From the NCBI RefSeq assembly GCF_014269025.2, contig NZ_CP077094.1, forward strand, positions 3,348,001-3,412,000: DNA of 64,000 bases, in the 5' to 3' direction. Made by a program: the position numbers and the translations under genes. The stretch comes from Pseudomonas promysalinigenes (GTDB lineage: Bacteria; Pseudomonadota; Gammaproteobacteria; Pseudomonadales; Pseudomonadaceae). The notes beneath the pieces were generated by a model. The model saw only the letters and a list, made by a program, of their open reading frames with translations, had not been told where the DNA came from and did no database searches. Below, piece by piece: positions 34,424 to 42,794 of the stretch (position 1 is its first letter; every line of letters begins with the position of its first letter).

Positions 34424-36439
34424 TCATTGGCCCTGGCTGGCCAGAGCCTCTACGGGTTCAATAGTATCCTGCCTCACCGTGGCACCGAACTGCTTGATCA
34501 TCTGCTGGATCAGTGGGTCCTGCTCGATCGACAGCACGGCACCCTGCTGGCGTTCGGCGCGCTTGCGAGCTGCGGCCTGGGCCGGGGTTTCCTGTTCTGG
34601 GCGAATCAGTTCGATCCGCAGGTTCAGGGTGCGCCCCAGATGCTGGTTGAGCGCTTCGTTCAGCCGGCGTTGCTGAGTGGTGTTGAACAGTGCGCCCTGA
34701 CCAGGGTCCAGGTGCAGCAACCAATCATCACCGTCAGCGGCTATCAGGGTACAGTTCGCTGCGATGTTGCCTGTCATACCCGAGACAGGCAACTGTGGGA
34801 ATAATTCCAGCCATTGCAGTGCCAAACCGGTAGCAGGCTGAGCAGCCGGCAGTGGTTCGGGCGCTGGCACAGGGGCAGCTTCCTGAACGTGTTCGGCCAG
34901 CTCATCCAAATAGCTGAAGCCTACTGGGTCGCTTTCACCCGCGTAGTATTCCTCATCCATCGGCGGTTCGTCGTCACGATCCATGCCGGCCGAGGCGTAG
35001 GCTGACGGGTCGAAGGGCGGCTCGTCGTACACCGGTGGCGCGCTTGACGAGGCAACAACCGGGGCTGGTGCTGGAGCAGGCTCATGCGGCGCGGCGGGCT
35101 CCTCCCAAGGCAGGTCGATCACCTCTTCCACCGGCGCAGGCTCTGGCGCAGGCGACGCGGGTTCTGGTTGTGGTTCTGCTGCCGGCTCAGGGACCGGCGC
35201 GACAACAGTGGCGGCGTCTTGCGGCGCAGGCTGCGCCGCTGCAACGGCAGGCGCCTGTGCAGGCACCTCTGGCACTGCCACCGAGGTTGCTGGATCAGCT
35301 GTGGCCTGGCTGATCCCCATTGGCTTTAGCACCGGTTTCGGCGCATCGTCGGTATCTGCCGGGCGAAACGCCAACATGCGCAGCAGGACCATTTCGAAGC
35401 CGCCGCGTGGGTCGGGCGCCAGCGGTAGGTCGCGACGACCAATCAGGCCCATCTGGTAATAGAACTGCACATCTTCTGCCGGTAATGCTGCGGCCAGCGC
35501 CAGCACACGCTCGCGATCGCCCTGGCCGTTGTCCACTGCCTCAGGCAACGCCTGGGCGATGGCCACTCGGTGCAGCACATTGAGCATTTCCGCCAGTACA
35601 CCACTCCAATCCGGCCCCTGCTCGGCCAGGTTGCGCACCGCTTCAAGCAGTGCACGCGCGTCGCCTTCGAGCAGCGCCTGCAGCACGCCATAAACCTGGC
35701 CGTGGTCAAGGCTGCCGAGCATGGCCCGCACATCGGCAGCAAGCACCTTACCTTCACCGAAGGCGATCGCCTGGTCGGTAAGGCTCATGGCGTCACGCAT
35801 CGAACCATCGGCGGCACGCCCGAGCAGCCACAAGGCATCAGCCTCGAATGGCACATTTTCGGCCTGCAACACGTGGCTCAAGTGCTCCACCACCCGCTCC
35901 GGGCTCATGTTCTTCAGCGAGAACTGCAAGCAGCGCGAGAGGATGGTGGCCGGCAGTTTTTGCGGGTCGGTGGTGGCAAGGATGAACTTGACGTAGGGCG
36001 GTGGCTCTTCCAGCGTCTTGAGCAGGGCGTTGAACGAGTGGGTGGAGAGCATGTGCACTTCGTCGATCAGGTAGACCTTGAAGCGCCCACGGCTTGGCGC
36101 GTACTGCACATTATCGAGCAGTTCGCGGGTGTCCTCGACTTTGGTGCGGCTGGCGGCGTCGATCTCGATCAGGTCGACGAAGCGCCCTTCGTCGATCTCC
36201 CGGCATACCGAGCAGGTGCCGCAGGGTGTCGAAGTGATACCGGTTTCGCAGTTCAGGCATTTGGCGATGATTCGCGCGATGGTAGTCTTGCCCACGCCCC
36301 GCGTACCGGTGAACAGGTACGCATGGTGCAGACGCTGGTTGTCCAAGGCGTTGATCAAGGCCTTGAGCACATGGGTCTGGCCGACCATTTCGCGGAACGA
36401 GCGCGGACGCCATTTACGTGCAAGAACCTGATAACTCAT
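34424..36439 (-). CDS. dnaX: DNA polymerase III subunit gamma/tau
   Basis: 671-aa clamp-loader ATPase and polymerase organiser. Walker A GTRGVGKTT is near residue 50, the zinc-binding cysteines lie in CLNCETGITSTPCGTCSVC, the DEVHML segment follows (LIDEVHMLS), and SRC is present. After about residue 365 comes a Pro/Ala-rich linker, then the tau-specific C-terminal domain with LQWLELFPQLPVSGMTGN. I found no A-rich slippery run in the linker, so a frameshifted gamma product like that of E. coli is not evident. Confidence 0.96.
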   Translation of the reverse strand: MSYQVLARKWRPRSFREMVGQTHVLKALINALDNQRLHHAYLFTGTRGVGKTTIARIIAKCLNCETGITSTPCGTCSVCREIDEGRFVDLIEIDAASRTKVEDTRELLDNVQYAPSRGRFKVYLIDEVHMLSTHSFNALLKTLEEPPPYVKFILATTDPQKLPATILSRCLQFSLKNMSPERVVEHLSHVLQAENVPFEADALWLLGRAADGSMRDAMSLTDQAIAFGEGKVLAADVRAMLGSLDHGQVYGVLQALLEGDARALLEAVRNLAEQGPDWSGVLAEMLNVLHRVAIAQALPEAVDNGQGDRERVLALAAALPAEDVQFYYQMGLIGRRDLPLAPDPRGGFEMVLLRMLAFRPADTDDAPKPVLKPMGISQATADPATSVAVPEVPAQAPAVAAAQPAPQDAATVVAPVPEPAAEPQPEPASPAPEPAPVEEVIDLPWEEPAAPHEPAPAPAPVVASSSAPPVYDEPPFDPSAYASAGMDRDDEPPMDEEYYAGESDPVGFSYLDELAEHVQEAAPVPAPEPLPAAQPATGLALQWLELFPQLPVSGMTGNIAANCTLIAADGDDWLLHLDPGQGALFNTTQQRRLNEALNQHLGRTLNLRIELIRPEQETPAQAAARKRAERQQGAVLSIEQDPLIQQMIKQFGATVRQDTIEPVEALASQGQ

Positions 36440-36562
36440 CGAAAAACCATCGTAGCCTGAACGAGCGGAAGATCGCTAATGCTAGCGGAGCGGGGGCAAA
36501 ATTGCACCCTGCACGGCTCGTCTAAGCTAAGCGACAGGTACGTTGTTCAAGGAGGATGTGCA

Positions 36563-37339
36563 TTGCAACGACTGCTGGCCCTGTTATTGCTCTGGGCCAC
36601 CTACAGCCTGGCAGAGCAACCGGTGGTACGTTTTTCTGTGGCCGAAAGCTGGAGCATGCCGCTGGTGCGTATCGAAGGCGATCAACCTGTGGAGGGCCTG
36701 GTGTTCGATCTTGTTCAGGCGCTGGCACAAGAAGCTGGTGTGCGCCCGGAATACCACGTACTGGCGCGCCTACGCATGCAGCAGGCCATGGACGCGGGTG
36801 ATATCGACGTGCGCTGTTACGTCAGCACTCAATGGTTCAATGATCGGCCGGGGAATTTCGTGTGGAGCATCCCATTGATCGAGCAGCGCGATGTGCTGGT
36901 CGGGCGCCCGGGCGACAGCGATTCGACTCGCCCCGAGCAATTGCAACCCCAGGCGATCGGTACGGTGCTGGGGTACACCTACGGCACCCTCGAGCCGCTG
37001 TTTGCTCAAGGCCAGCTGCAGCGCGAGGACAGCCGTAGCCAGCAACTGGCGCTGCAAAAGCTGCAGGCTGGGCGATACCGGCATGCGGTCAGCAACCAAC
37101 TGGCGCTGCAGTGGTTCAACCAGCATTTACCGCCCGCACAGCGGCTGCAAGCGCAGGCGGTGGTGGAGGAGCAAGCGTTGGGATGCCTGGTTAGAAATGA
37201 TCCGGCGATACCGACCCAGGGAATACTGCGGGCCTTGGTGCGGATGAAGCAGTCGGGGGATATCGAACGGATTATCCAGCGCTACGGGGCGGCTACTTAT
37301 TCGGGAAAGGCTTTGGCAGCCCAGCCTGAACCGGAGTAG
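36563..37339 (+). CDS. Periplasmic solute-binding protein (SBP_bac_3)
   Basis: 258 aa with a TTG start preceded by a near-perfect AAGGAGG seven bases upstream. An ATG-led frame further upstream lacks a ribosome-binding site. The signal peptide is LQRLLALLLLWATYSLA. The mature protein has FSVAESWSMPLV and a C-terminal MKQSGDIERIIQRYG typical of amino-acid binding proteins. There is no transporter gene nearby. It is divergent from dnaX with 123 bp between starts. The ligand is unknown. Confidence 0.8.
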   Translation: MQRLLALLLLWATYSLAEQPVVRFSVAESWSMPLVRIEGDQPVEGLVFDLVQALAQEAGVRPEYHVLARLRMQQAMDAGDIDVRCYVSTQWFNDRPGNFVWSIPLIEQRDVLVGRPGDSDSTRPEQLQPQAIGTVLGYTYGTLEPLFAQGQLQREDSRSQQLALQKLQAGRYRHAVSNQLALQWFNQHLPPAQRLQAQAVVEEQALGCLVRNDPAIPTQGILRALVRMKQSGDIERIIQRYGAATYSGKALAAQPEPE

Positions 37340-37472
37340 AGAGCAATCCTTTGCCAGCCGCATGCCTATCACGCCGGGACGAAATAATATCAATAGGCCA
37401 TCATCCAGTGTAAAGTTGCGCGCCTCAATGCCCAGTGAAGGGCGAGACCGTAACCACATTTAGGAAAGTTGC

Positions 37473-37898
37473 ATGTCCACCGTTCGAAATCTGACCGCTG
37501 CCGCCCTCATCGTGTTGACCACCGGCTGTGCTACCGGCCTCAACTCGGTCCAGGAGTCGGAACTCGCTGGCTACCGCGCCAGGAACCTCTCGGTTGAAGA
37601 AAAAAAACCCGGGCTTGCCGCAGGCCTTGGCCTGCTGCCAGGTGGTGGATCGTTCTACGGCCGCGCATACGGCTTTGGCGTGGTGAACCTGCTGTTCTGG
37701 CCGCTCTCCATTCTTTGGGATCCGGTGAGCGGGCATGACGCTGCAGAAATGATCAACTACCAAGCCACCAAAGCGCATGTGGCAACGCTGAAAAAGCACG
37801 ATATGGACGCGCTGGATGCCCAGCTTGAGTCTGAGGCGATCGACATCAAGCGATACGCACTCGACAAACGCAAGATTGAAGAGAAGTACAACCTCTGA
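37473..37898 (+). CDS. Putative lipoprotein
   Basis: 141 aa with a lipoprotein signal (ALIVLTTGC, cysteine at residue 19), then a glycine-rich GLAAGLGLLPGGGSFYGRAYGFG stretch partly hydrophobic, and a charged helical tail (DAQLESEAIDIKRYALDKRK). Probably outer-membrane anchored, as residue +2 is Ala. I do not recognise a function. It is the last native gene before the ffs island. Confidence 0.8.
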   Translation: MSTVRNLTAAALIVLTTGCATGLNSVQESELAGYRARNLSVEEKKPGLAAGLGLLPGGGSFYGRAYGFGVVNLLFWPLSILWDPVSGHDAAEMINYQATKAHVATLKKHDMDALDAQLESEAIDIKRYALDKRKIEEKYNL

Positions 37899-37926
37899 GC
37901 TTTAGCGCCCCTGGCGTATGAAGCGA

Positions 37927-37963
37927 CTGTAAGATCGAGCGCCGGCGGCGCTCGATCTTACAG
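37927..37963. terminator. 17-bp perfect stem hairpin
   Basis: CTGTAAGATCGAGCGCC and its exact complement surround a GGC loop. It lies 29 bp after the lipoprotein stop and shares the GATCGAGCGCC core with the inverted repeat at 5-237. It may be a decayed member of that repeat family now serving as a transcript end. Confidence 0.65.
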
Positions 37964-38057
37964 GCACCAAAAATGTTATGCCGAGCACCCACCTGCCCCA
38001 CGGCAATCTGCATCACCCGCAGACCATGCTGGAGCAACTATATTTTCAGACCCCGGA

Positions 38058-38169
38058 AATGGAGGCGGCCCCACCAGCCACACCCCGGCACTCGATGTTC
38101 CCGCTATGGCTGCTCCCTTCCGGGCCTGACCAGGTTAACGGGTAATCAATGCGGGGGGACCGATGGGGC
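38058..38169 (-). repeat. Left boundary: second copy of ffs (attL side)
   Basis: These 112 bp are identical to 46568-46679. They contain the SRP RNA sequence on the minus strand, including CCCGGAAGGGAGCAGCC of the Ffh-binding hairpin. The base before the RNA 5' end is T here instead of G, which breaks only the first pair of the terminal stem. Upstream on that strand is island DNA with no obvious promoter, so this copy is probably silent. Confidence 0.9.
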
Positions 38170-38204
38170 AAGGGTTTCAGGCTGATTGGGTAGTTCGCCG
38201 CCCT

Positions 38205-38227
38205 CCCGTGCAGATATCCAGCACGGG
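38205..38227. promoter_or_regulatory. Hairpin between attL and integrase
   Basis: CCCGTGC and GCACGGG surround nine bases (AGATATCCA). It could insulate the integrase from transcription entering from the chromosome, or be part of the attachment complex. Confidence 0.4.
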
Positions 38228-38253
38228 TGCTCAAAGCTTGGGGTGTGACCAGA

Positions 38254-38290
38254 ATTGTTCCACTCAATTGGTCCACTTTATTGGTCCACT
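38254..38290 (+). repeat. Three 13-bp-spaced arm-type integrase sites
   Basis: ATTGTTCCACT at 38254, ATTGGTCCACT at 38267 and ATTGGTCCACT at 38280 start exactly 13 bp apart, just before the integrase start codon. ACTGGTCCACT at 46511-46521 is the matching site at the other end. Such tandem repeats flanking attachment cores are typical arm sites for the N-terminal domain of tyrosine integrases; integrase binding here could also autoregulate its gene. Confidence 0.75.
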
Positions 38291-38303
38291 CTGGCGCTCT
38301 CCT

Positions 38304-39599
38304 ATGGCTTACATCGTCCGTCGCCAATCCGTTTACTACCTTAATCTACGACTACCGAAGCATCTATTCCATCAGCGTCAAACCTTACGCATATGCCTGC
38401 GTGTGCGAGAACGTCAGGCTGCATTGTTCCTTGCCAGCTCTCTAGCTCAGCAAGTGCATTACCACCTAACTGAACATCCTCTGACAGCCCCTGAGACGCT
38501 GCGTGCCCTGTGTAAGCAGTGGCGAGACTCTACCCCTCAGCCAATCACCATGGCTGCACCACGAAGACCTACAGCGGCCACAGCGAAGCCACAAAGCGAC
38601 GGTCCTACCCTCGCCACCCTGTCCAAACTCTATATAGAAGAAGGCAAACGCGGCGGCACATGGCGGCAAGGCAGTACCGATGACATCGAGCGTGCCCTAG
38701 CTGACCTGTTCGAGCTAATGGGTGATATGCCTGCGTTAGCCTTCGACGCTCATCAAGCTCGCCTGCTGAAAGAACGACTCAGCCGCTGCCCCCAGTACTT
38801 CGGTTTACGGCCAGAGTTCAAGGGCAAGACGCTGAAGCAAGTGATCGAGTCAGGTAACAACTACAAGACCATCAATGCAGTGACCGTTAACAATCGGCTA
38901 CGCAAGCTCACTGCCTTCCTGAACTGGTGCAAGGCCAACAGCTACATAGAGGAGAATCCGCTAGCCGGAATGAAAGTGATGACGGGATCGGGAAAAGAGG
39001 CACGACTGTCCTTTGACCGCCCTGATCTAGTCGCCCTGCTCGACCATGAAGCCTTAAAGAAAGAAGCCCGCAAGCATCCATGGCGTTATTGGCTACCCCT
39101 GCTTGGGCGAGCCACTGGGGCACGACTAGAAGAGCTATGCCAACTGCGTGTCGAGGACTTCATTGAGCAACAGGGAATCCAGTGCATCCGTATTGATGAC
39201 AGCCGTGAAGGCCAGAACCTGAAGAACGCCAGCAGCCGACGAGTACTTCCCCTGCACCCTGCCCTGCTAGACCTTGGCCTACTTATGTACGTTGAGTCTG
39301 TCAGGACCAAGGGGGCGGATCGCGCATTCCCTGAGCTGGAAGCAGTACGTGGGAAGCTGGGTCACGCACCGTCGAAGTGGTTCGGTCGGTTCAAGACGAA
39401 GCTGGGAATCACAGATCCCCGAAAGACCTTCCACAGCTTTCGCCATACGCTCATTGATGACCTGCGTGACGCTGGGGTGCAGGACTCACTGATCAAGCGT
39501 ATCGCTGGCCACGAGGATGGGGCCGTCACATTCAGCATCTACGGAAGTCGCAGCCCTACAAAAGCCATGCTGGAAGCTTTGGTGCAAGTAACTTTGTAG
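38304..39599 (+). CDS. Tyrosine-type site-specific integrase
   Basis: 431-aa phage-type integrase, expected to recombine the ffs attachment sites. The N-terminal region (MAYIVRRQSVYYLNLRLPK) matches integrases of the DUF6538-like group. The SAM-like core-binding domain is around 110-235. Catalytic residues: Arg in RATGARLEELCQL, HSFRHT (His-x-x-Arg), His in IAGHEDG and the nucleophile Tyr in FSIYGSRS. ATG at 38304 is preferred; the frame opens 47 codons earlier inside the ffs repeat, where initiation is improbable. No strong ribosome-binding site is visible, which suits low expression. Confidence 0.93.
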   Translation: MAYIVRRQSVYYLNLRLPKHLFHQRQTLRICLRVRERQAALFLASSLAQQVHYHLTEHPLTAPETLRALCKQWRDSTPQPITMAAPRRPTAATAKPQSDGPTLATLSKLYIEEGKRGGTWRQGSTDDIERALADLFELMGDMPALAFDAHQARLLKERLSRCPQYFGLRPEFKGKTLKQVIESGNNYKTINAVTVNNRLRKLTAFLNWCKANSYIEENPLAGMKVMTGSGKEARLSFDRPDLVALLDHEALKKEARKHPWRYWLPLLGRATGARLEELCQLRVEDFIEQQGIQCIRIDDSREGQNLKNASSRRVLPLHPALLDLGLLMYVESVRTKGADRAFPELEAVRGKLGHAPSKWFGRFKTKLGITDPRKTFHSFRHTLIDDLRDAGVQDSLIKRIAGHEDGAVTFSIYGSRSPTKAMLEALVQVTL

Positions 39600-39992
39600 C
39601 ACCCAGCAGCCCGCACCGGCGGTTGCAATCTGTGGCGAGCTTGTCGCTGATGGCCAAGAGCTTCAGTACAGGCTCGAACACATCACTACAGGCGTTTCCA
39701 CCAGTAAAATGGAACAATACACATATAAGTAAACTTTACTTTATGCAATTGACATGTATATAAAACAGACCTATTGACGCGACTGAAATAGCCTGTACTA
39801 TTTTCACACCTGCCTACGCAGACACCAGCAATACCTCACCTTACCAGACCACCACACCTCGTTTGTTCAAGCCTATAGGCCACTGAGCAGAGCGGGTTTC
39901 GTGCTGCCTGCGATATAGAGCAACAGACCAAGCAACAAACAATATGCAATGCCCTCGTACGCATACAGCGCTTAATCACAGAGAATTATTAA
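39600..39992 (+). promoter_or_regulatory. AT-rich promoter region of the winged-helix gene
   Basis: This 393-bp region has no gene. It holds a perfect dyad AAGTAAA-C-TTTACTT (39727-39741) and two overlapping promoters: TTGACA-N17-TATTGA (39749-39777) and TTGACG-N16-TACTAT (39774-39801). The second predicts a start near 39808 and a leader of about 185 nt. The dyad just upstream suggests regulation, possibly by the gene product itself. Confidence 0.55.
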
Positions 39993-40631
39993 TTGAAAAC
40001 CGCCATCTTCACCGCCCCACCCAACCACCTCAGTATTAATGGACTAATTATCGATAAATGCACTGGCGAGATCCTTGGACACGATGACACACCATCAGTA
40101 CTTACTGGCCCTGCCAAATACAAATGCGAACTTGGTAAGTGCCGAAGCACTGATGACTTTGAGGATCACCTAAGCTTCGTTGATCGACGTAAACTTCCAC
40201 CCCACGCACTGCACTCATTACGAAGTGAAGTGGACCATGCTCACGGAGAATGGCGTCGCACTGGCATGGACTGCCGCATCACCATTCCGCAACTGCGATT
40301 ATTAGAACAACTTCACGGACTTATCCTTTACCGAAACATTATCATCACGAGCCAGGCCAATCTAGCCCAATCGTTAGGAGTCGCCGAATCAAATTTAATG
40401 AAGAAGTTAAGGCTACTGACTGATAGCCACATGCTGCGGGTCTTTACATCACGAGACAGCAGTATGCGTAAGGGCGAGATAAAGCTAAGCGTGAATCCAC
40501 GACTGATTTTCAGGGGCGATGATTACGCCCGTGGCGAATACATTGAGAGATGGTACCAACCCACTGGATACTTGCATAAAGGAACGACTGAGCTTCCCGA
40601 GGCACCAGACTCCCTCACCATAGCTGCGTAG
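39993..40631 (+). CDS. RepL-like winged-helix protein, possible replication initiator
   Basis: 212 aa with a TTG start after GAGAATTATTAA. The central part (about 105-190) is a winged helix: IIITSQANLAQSLGVAESNL, MKKLRLLTDSHMLRVF, then a wing with KGEIKLSVNPRLIFRGDDYARGEY. That last block resembles the VNP...FKGD segment of RepL-type plasmid initiators. The N-terminal 70 residues, including INGLIIDKCTGEILGHDD, are not recognised. It directly precedes a hairpin-rich noncoding region, which fits an initiator next to its origin, but a transcription factor role is equally possible. Confidence 0.55.
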   Translation: MKTAIFTAPPNHLSINGLIIDKCTGEILGHDDTPSVLTGPAKYKCELGKCRSTDDFEDHLSFVDRRKLPPHALHSLRSEVDHAHGEWRRTGMDCRITIPQLRLLEQLHGLILYRNIIITSQANLAQSLGVAESNLMKKLRLLTDSHMLRVFTSRDSSMRKGEIKLSVNPRLIFRGDDYARGEYIERWYQPTGYLHKGTTELPEAPDSLTIAA

Positions 40632-41367
40632 GTAACTCAAAAAAGCTACGCAAGAATCGGAGCGGAAGCCCCGGAGCACAAGGGGCGCGACAAAACTCTA
40701 TTATAATAAGAACTTACCAACTATCCGACAAGGCAGCACTAGCAGCACTTCGCCAAAGCGGAGCTTTGAAACTATCGTCTCTATACATTATTTTTGTGGC
40801 GTTACGCCACAACAGGACATTCGGTGCCTGAAGCACGAACAACAATTCTATTAAGCAGGGGAAGATAGGGGTGACACCCCTTTCTTGATCTTGCTTCTAT
40901 CTCTACAGATAGCGGGTGCAGCATAACACCGGAACGGTACGTTACATTTAACCCTACAGTTAAGACTAAGTAGATCGGGGGCTTTCGCTTCTGCCCCCGC
41001 TTCCGCAGGTACTATGCCGTAAGGCATTACAGGAACTGTAATCATGCAGAGGGGTGTGGTGCATCACCACCCACCAAAACTAATGAGAGCACGTAGAAGA
41101 CCACTGAATCGTGACGAAGCGTCACATAGTCACCGCCTCAAATAAACTCATATAGCGAACCCTGCTGAATGCTGTCCTTTGCACTGATGAGCAGCTGCTT
41201 GATGCAAGCTGGTCATCCTCAATAATCCTGTCGAGAACGCCCACTAAGATCACATCAACCAGTTCACACTCAAGCCTGTTGTTTGGTGCAAACCCAACCG
41301 GAAGTTAAATGATGCAGACCACCGGTTGCTGATCAAGAGCGTCACTTATCAGTGCTGCCACGCACTG
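40625..41367. other. Hairpin-dense noncoding region of the island
   Basis: Between 40632 and 41738 I find no convincing gene. At least eleven short dyads lie here, most with 6-8-bp arms and 3-nt centres. Examples: TGCGTAG/CTACGCA (40625-40652), CAAAGC-GGA-GCTTTG (40754), TTGTGGCG-TTA-CGCCACAA (40794-40812), AGGGGTG-A-CACCCCT (40867), CTATCT-CTAC-AGATAG (40897), GGGGGC...GCCCCC (40977-40998), ATGCC-GTAA-GGCAT (41014), ATTACAG-GAA-CTGTAAT (41026-41042), GTGGTG-CAT-CACCAC (41056), GTGACG-AAG-CGTCAC (41111), GCTTG-ATG-CAAGC (41197) and CAGTGC...GCACTG (41350-41367). Position beside the RepL-like gene suggests an origin or a structured RNA. The rest, 41368-41738, shows nothing definite. Confidence 0.6.
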
Positions 41368-41738
41368 TCCAGTGCAATCATCCCGAAGGGGTTGTTATGT
41401 GCTCGCCTGCTCAAGCGTCTGGATGTGGTCGAGTCTGCTTGATTCTCTGCACGCCTATATCGACGAAAGGCCGTAAAGACTCTTGACACTGCCCCACCTC
41501 AAGCAAACGTATCGTAGCCGCTATGACAGCTAGTGGGACTTTACAGGTTACCCGGTACACCACATCCTATCAGTCACAGCAGAGGCGGTACCTAGGGCGG
41601 CATAGACGCTATAGTTAACTAATGGAAAACTAACTAGATAACTAATCCAGCTGGTCACTTCTCTGAGCCTTCTTGATTCCGCTACACCCGAGAAAGCCCC
41701 TATTTATGGGGCTTATGCTAGGCCTGGGTCAAGCCAAG

Positions 41739-42590
41739 TCAGCGTTCGCAAGTGTCAATGGCAAAATTTATGAACGCAGAACAGCAGATCAGCATGAAGC
41801 GAGCGTCAGCCTTAGTCGTAGTAGCGTCATCTTTCATCATCGCGTGCCGAATTCCGTCACCATCGCTCGCATAACCATAGAGTTTATTAAAAGCCTGCTT
41901 CACTATCGGTTCGAGCCGATGTTTGTCTTCCAATACCTTAAGGGCGTCGCCCAAAGTCGCTTTCGGATTGCCGGTGATATGTCTCGCCAACGACTCGACG
42001 GCACTGATGCTTTCCTTTATCGAGTTGCGATAATCTGGTGCATCTCGATTTGTAAGCATCCCGAGAGCCGTTTGAAGATGCTGCTTAACCCCAGCGTAAG
42101 GCTGGGCTGCACGCAGGGCACTGTCAATCTCTTCAAGCTCAACTTCCGACGTTATTGGTGCAATTTGCCGCTCGATGAACCTATACCCGGAATTCTGCTT
42201 TTCCAATACCAAATTTGCGAACTCGATGAAAGAATCGCGCCAGCGACGCGAGTGGTCTCTTTCTTCGGGTCCGTAGTCGGCCATGAATTCTAGGAAATCG
42301 TATATCTTATTCCAGGGCATGGCCATGAATCGTGCACGGATGTGACGATTTAGCTCGGACCAGTAGTCGGGAAGCTCATCAATGCTAATGTCGTGGTGGA
42401 AAGCATAGGCTTTTGAGAACGTGTCGAAGTTCGAATAGCGTAACAAATTAGTTTGGTATCCGTTTCTGTACTTCTCCCAAAATGAGAGAGTCAGGACGTT
42501 CCAGAGGGCCCCTCGAAGATTGTCGTCCACCCGTTCTATTTGAATGGCTTTGCTGGCCGGCTCTAAACCCATACGCTGCGAGAAACTCAT
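41739..42590 (-). CDS. AbiJ-type abortive infection protein (AbiJ_NTD4)
   Basis: 283 aa. The N-terminus MSFSQRMGLEPASKAIQIER followed by LRGALWN is the signature of the AbiJ N-terminal domain 4 family. The C-terminal half (about 190-283), with IKESISAVESLARHITG, DALKVLE, the DGIRHAMM motif and a final helix, looks like a HEPN-type helical domain found in many abortive-infection proteins. A HEPN role would imply RNA cleavage on phage infection; this is inference. The start at 42590 has GGGGGAT upstream; the frame extends 57 more codons without support. It stands alone, divergent from the recombinase gene. Confidence 0.8.
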   Translation of the reverse strand: MSFSQRMGLEPASKAIQIERVDDNLRGALWNVLTLSFWEKYRNGYQTNLLRYSNFDTFSKAYAFHHDISIDELPDYWSELNRHIRARFMAMPWNKIYDFLEFMADYGPEERDHSRRWRDSFIEFANLVLEKQNSGYRFIERQIAPITSEVELEEIDSALRAAQPYAGVKQHLQTALGMLTNRDAPDYRNSIKESISAVESLARHITGNPKATLGDALKVLEDKHRLEPIVKQAFNKLYGYASDGDGIRHAMMKDDATTTKADARFMLICCSAFINFAIDTCER

Positions 42591-42708
42591 GTTTATCCCC
42601 CTATGCGGATCACCCGCTCCTAACGTACTGCATTCCCAAGCGGTACGGGTAGCGCTGCCAACAGCAGCATCATCAAACGACCGATTAACAATACCCGTGT
42701 ATCTGCCC

Positions 42709-42726
42709 TTTAATGGGACCATTAAA
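42709..42726. promoter_or_regulatory. 18-bp dyad upstream of the serine recombinase
   Basis: TTTAATGG-GA-CCATTAAA is a perfect 8-bp inverted repeat with a 2-bp centre, followed by the palindrome GCTTGCAAGC at 42731-42740. Serine recombinases cut at dyads with a 2-bp central overlap, so this is a candidate crossover site; an operator for either divergent gene is the alternative. Confidence 0.5.
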
Positions 42727-42794
42727 ATAGGCTTGCAAGCAGTTAATGATACCTTTACCATGATCCCACCTTAAATGATCCCTTGGTGACGCCG

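Noticed and set aside
34424..36439. Programmed frameshift in dnaX
   Set aside because: No A-rich slippery run of the E. coli type was found at the end of the ATPase part.
37978..38147. Small plus-strand frame starting MPSTHLPHGNLHHPQTMLEQ and ending inside the left ffs copy
   Set aside because: No ribosome-binding site, and its last half is the antisense of the SRP RNA repeat. The first 27 codons could be a remnant of a real gene but cannot be supported.
40851..41045. 64-aa minus-strand frame in the noncoding part of the island
   Set aside because: It covers several of the hairpins, has no ribosome-binding site and a composition unlike the neighbouring genes.
40625..41367. CRISPR array as explanation for the repeated dyads
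   Set aside because: The dyads differ in sequence, have no constant repeat or spacer length, and there are no cas genes.
41673..42293. 206-aa plus-strand frame opposite the AbiJ-type gene
   Set aside because: Antisense to a recognised protein family; no domain of its own.
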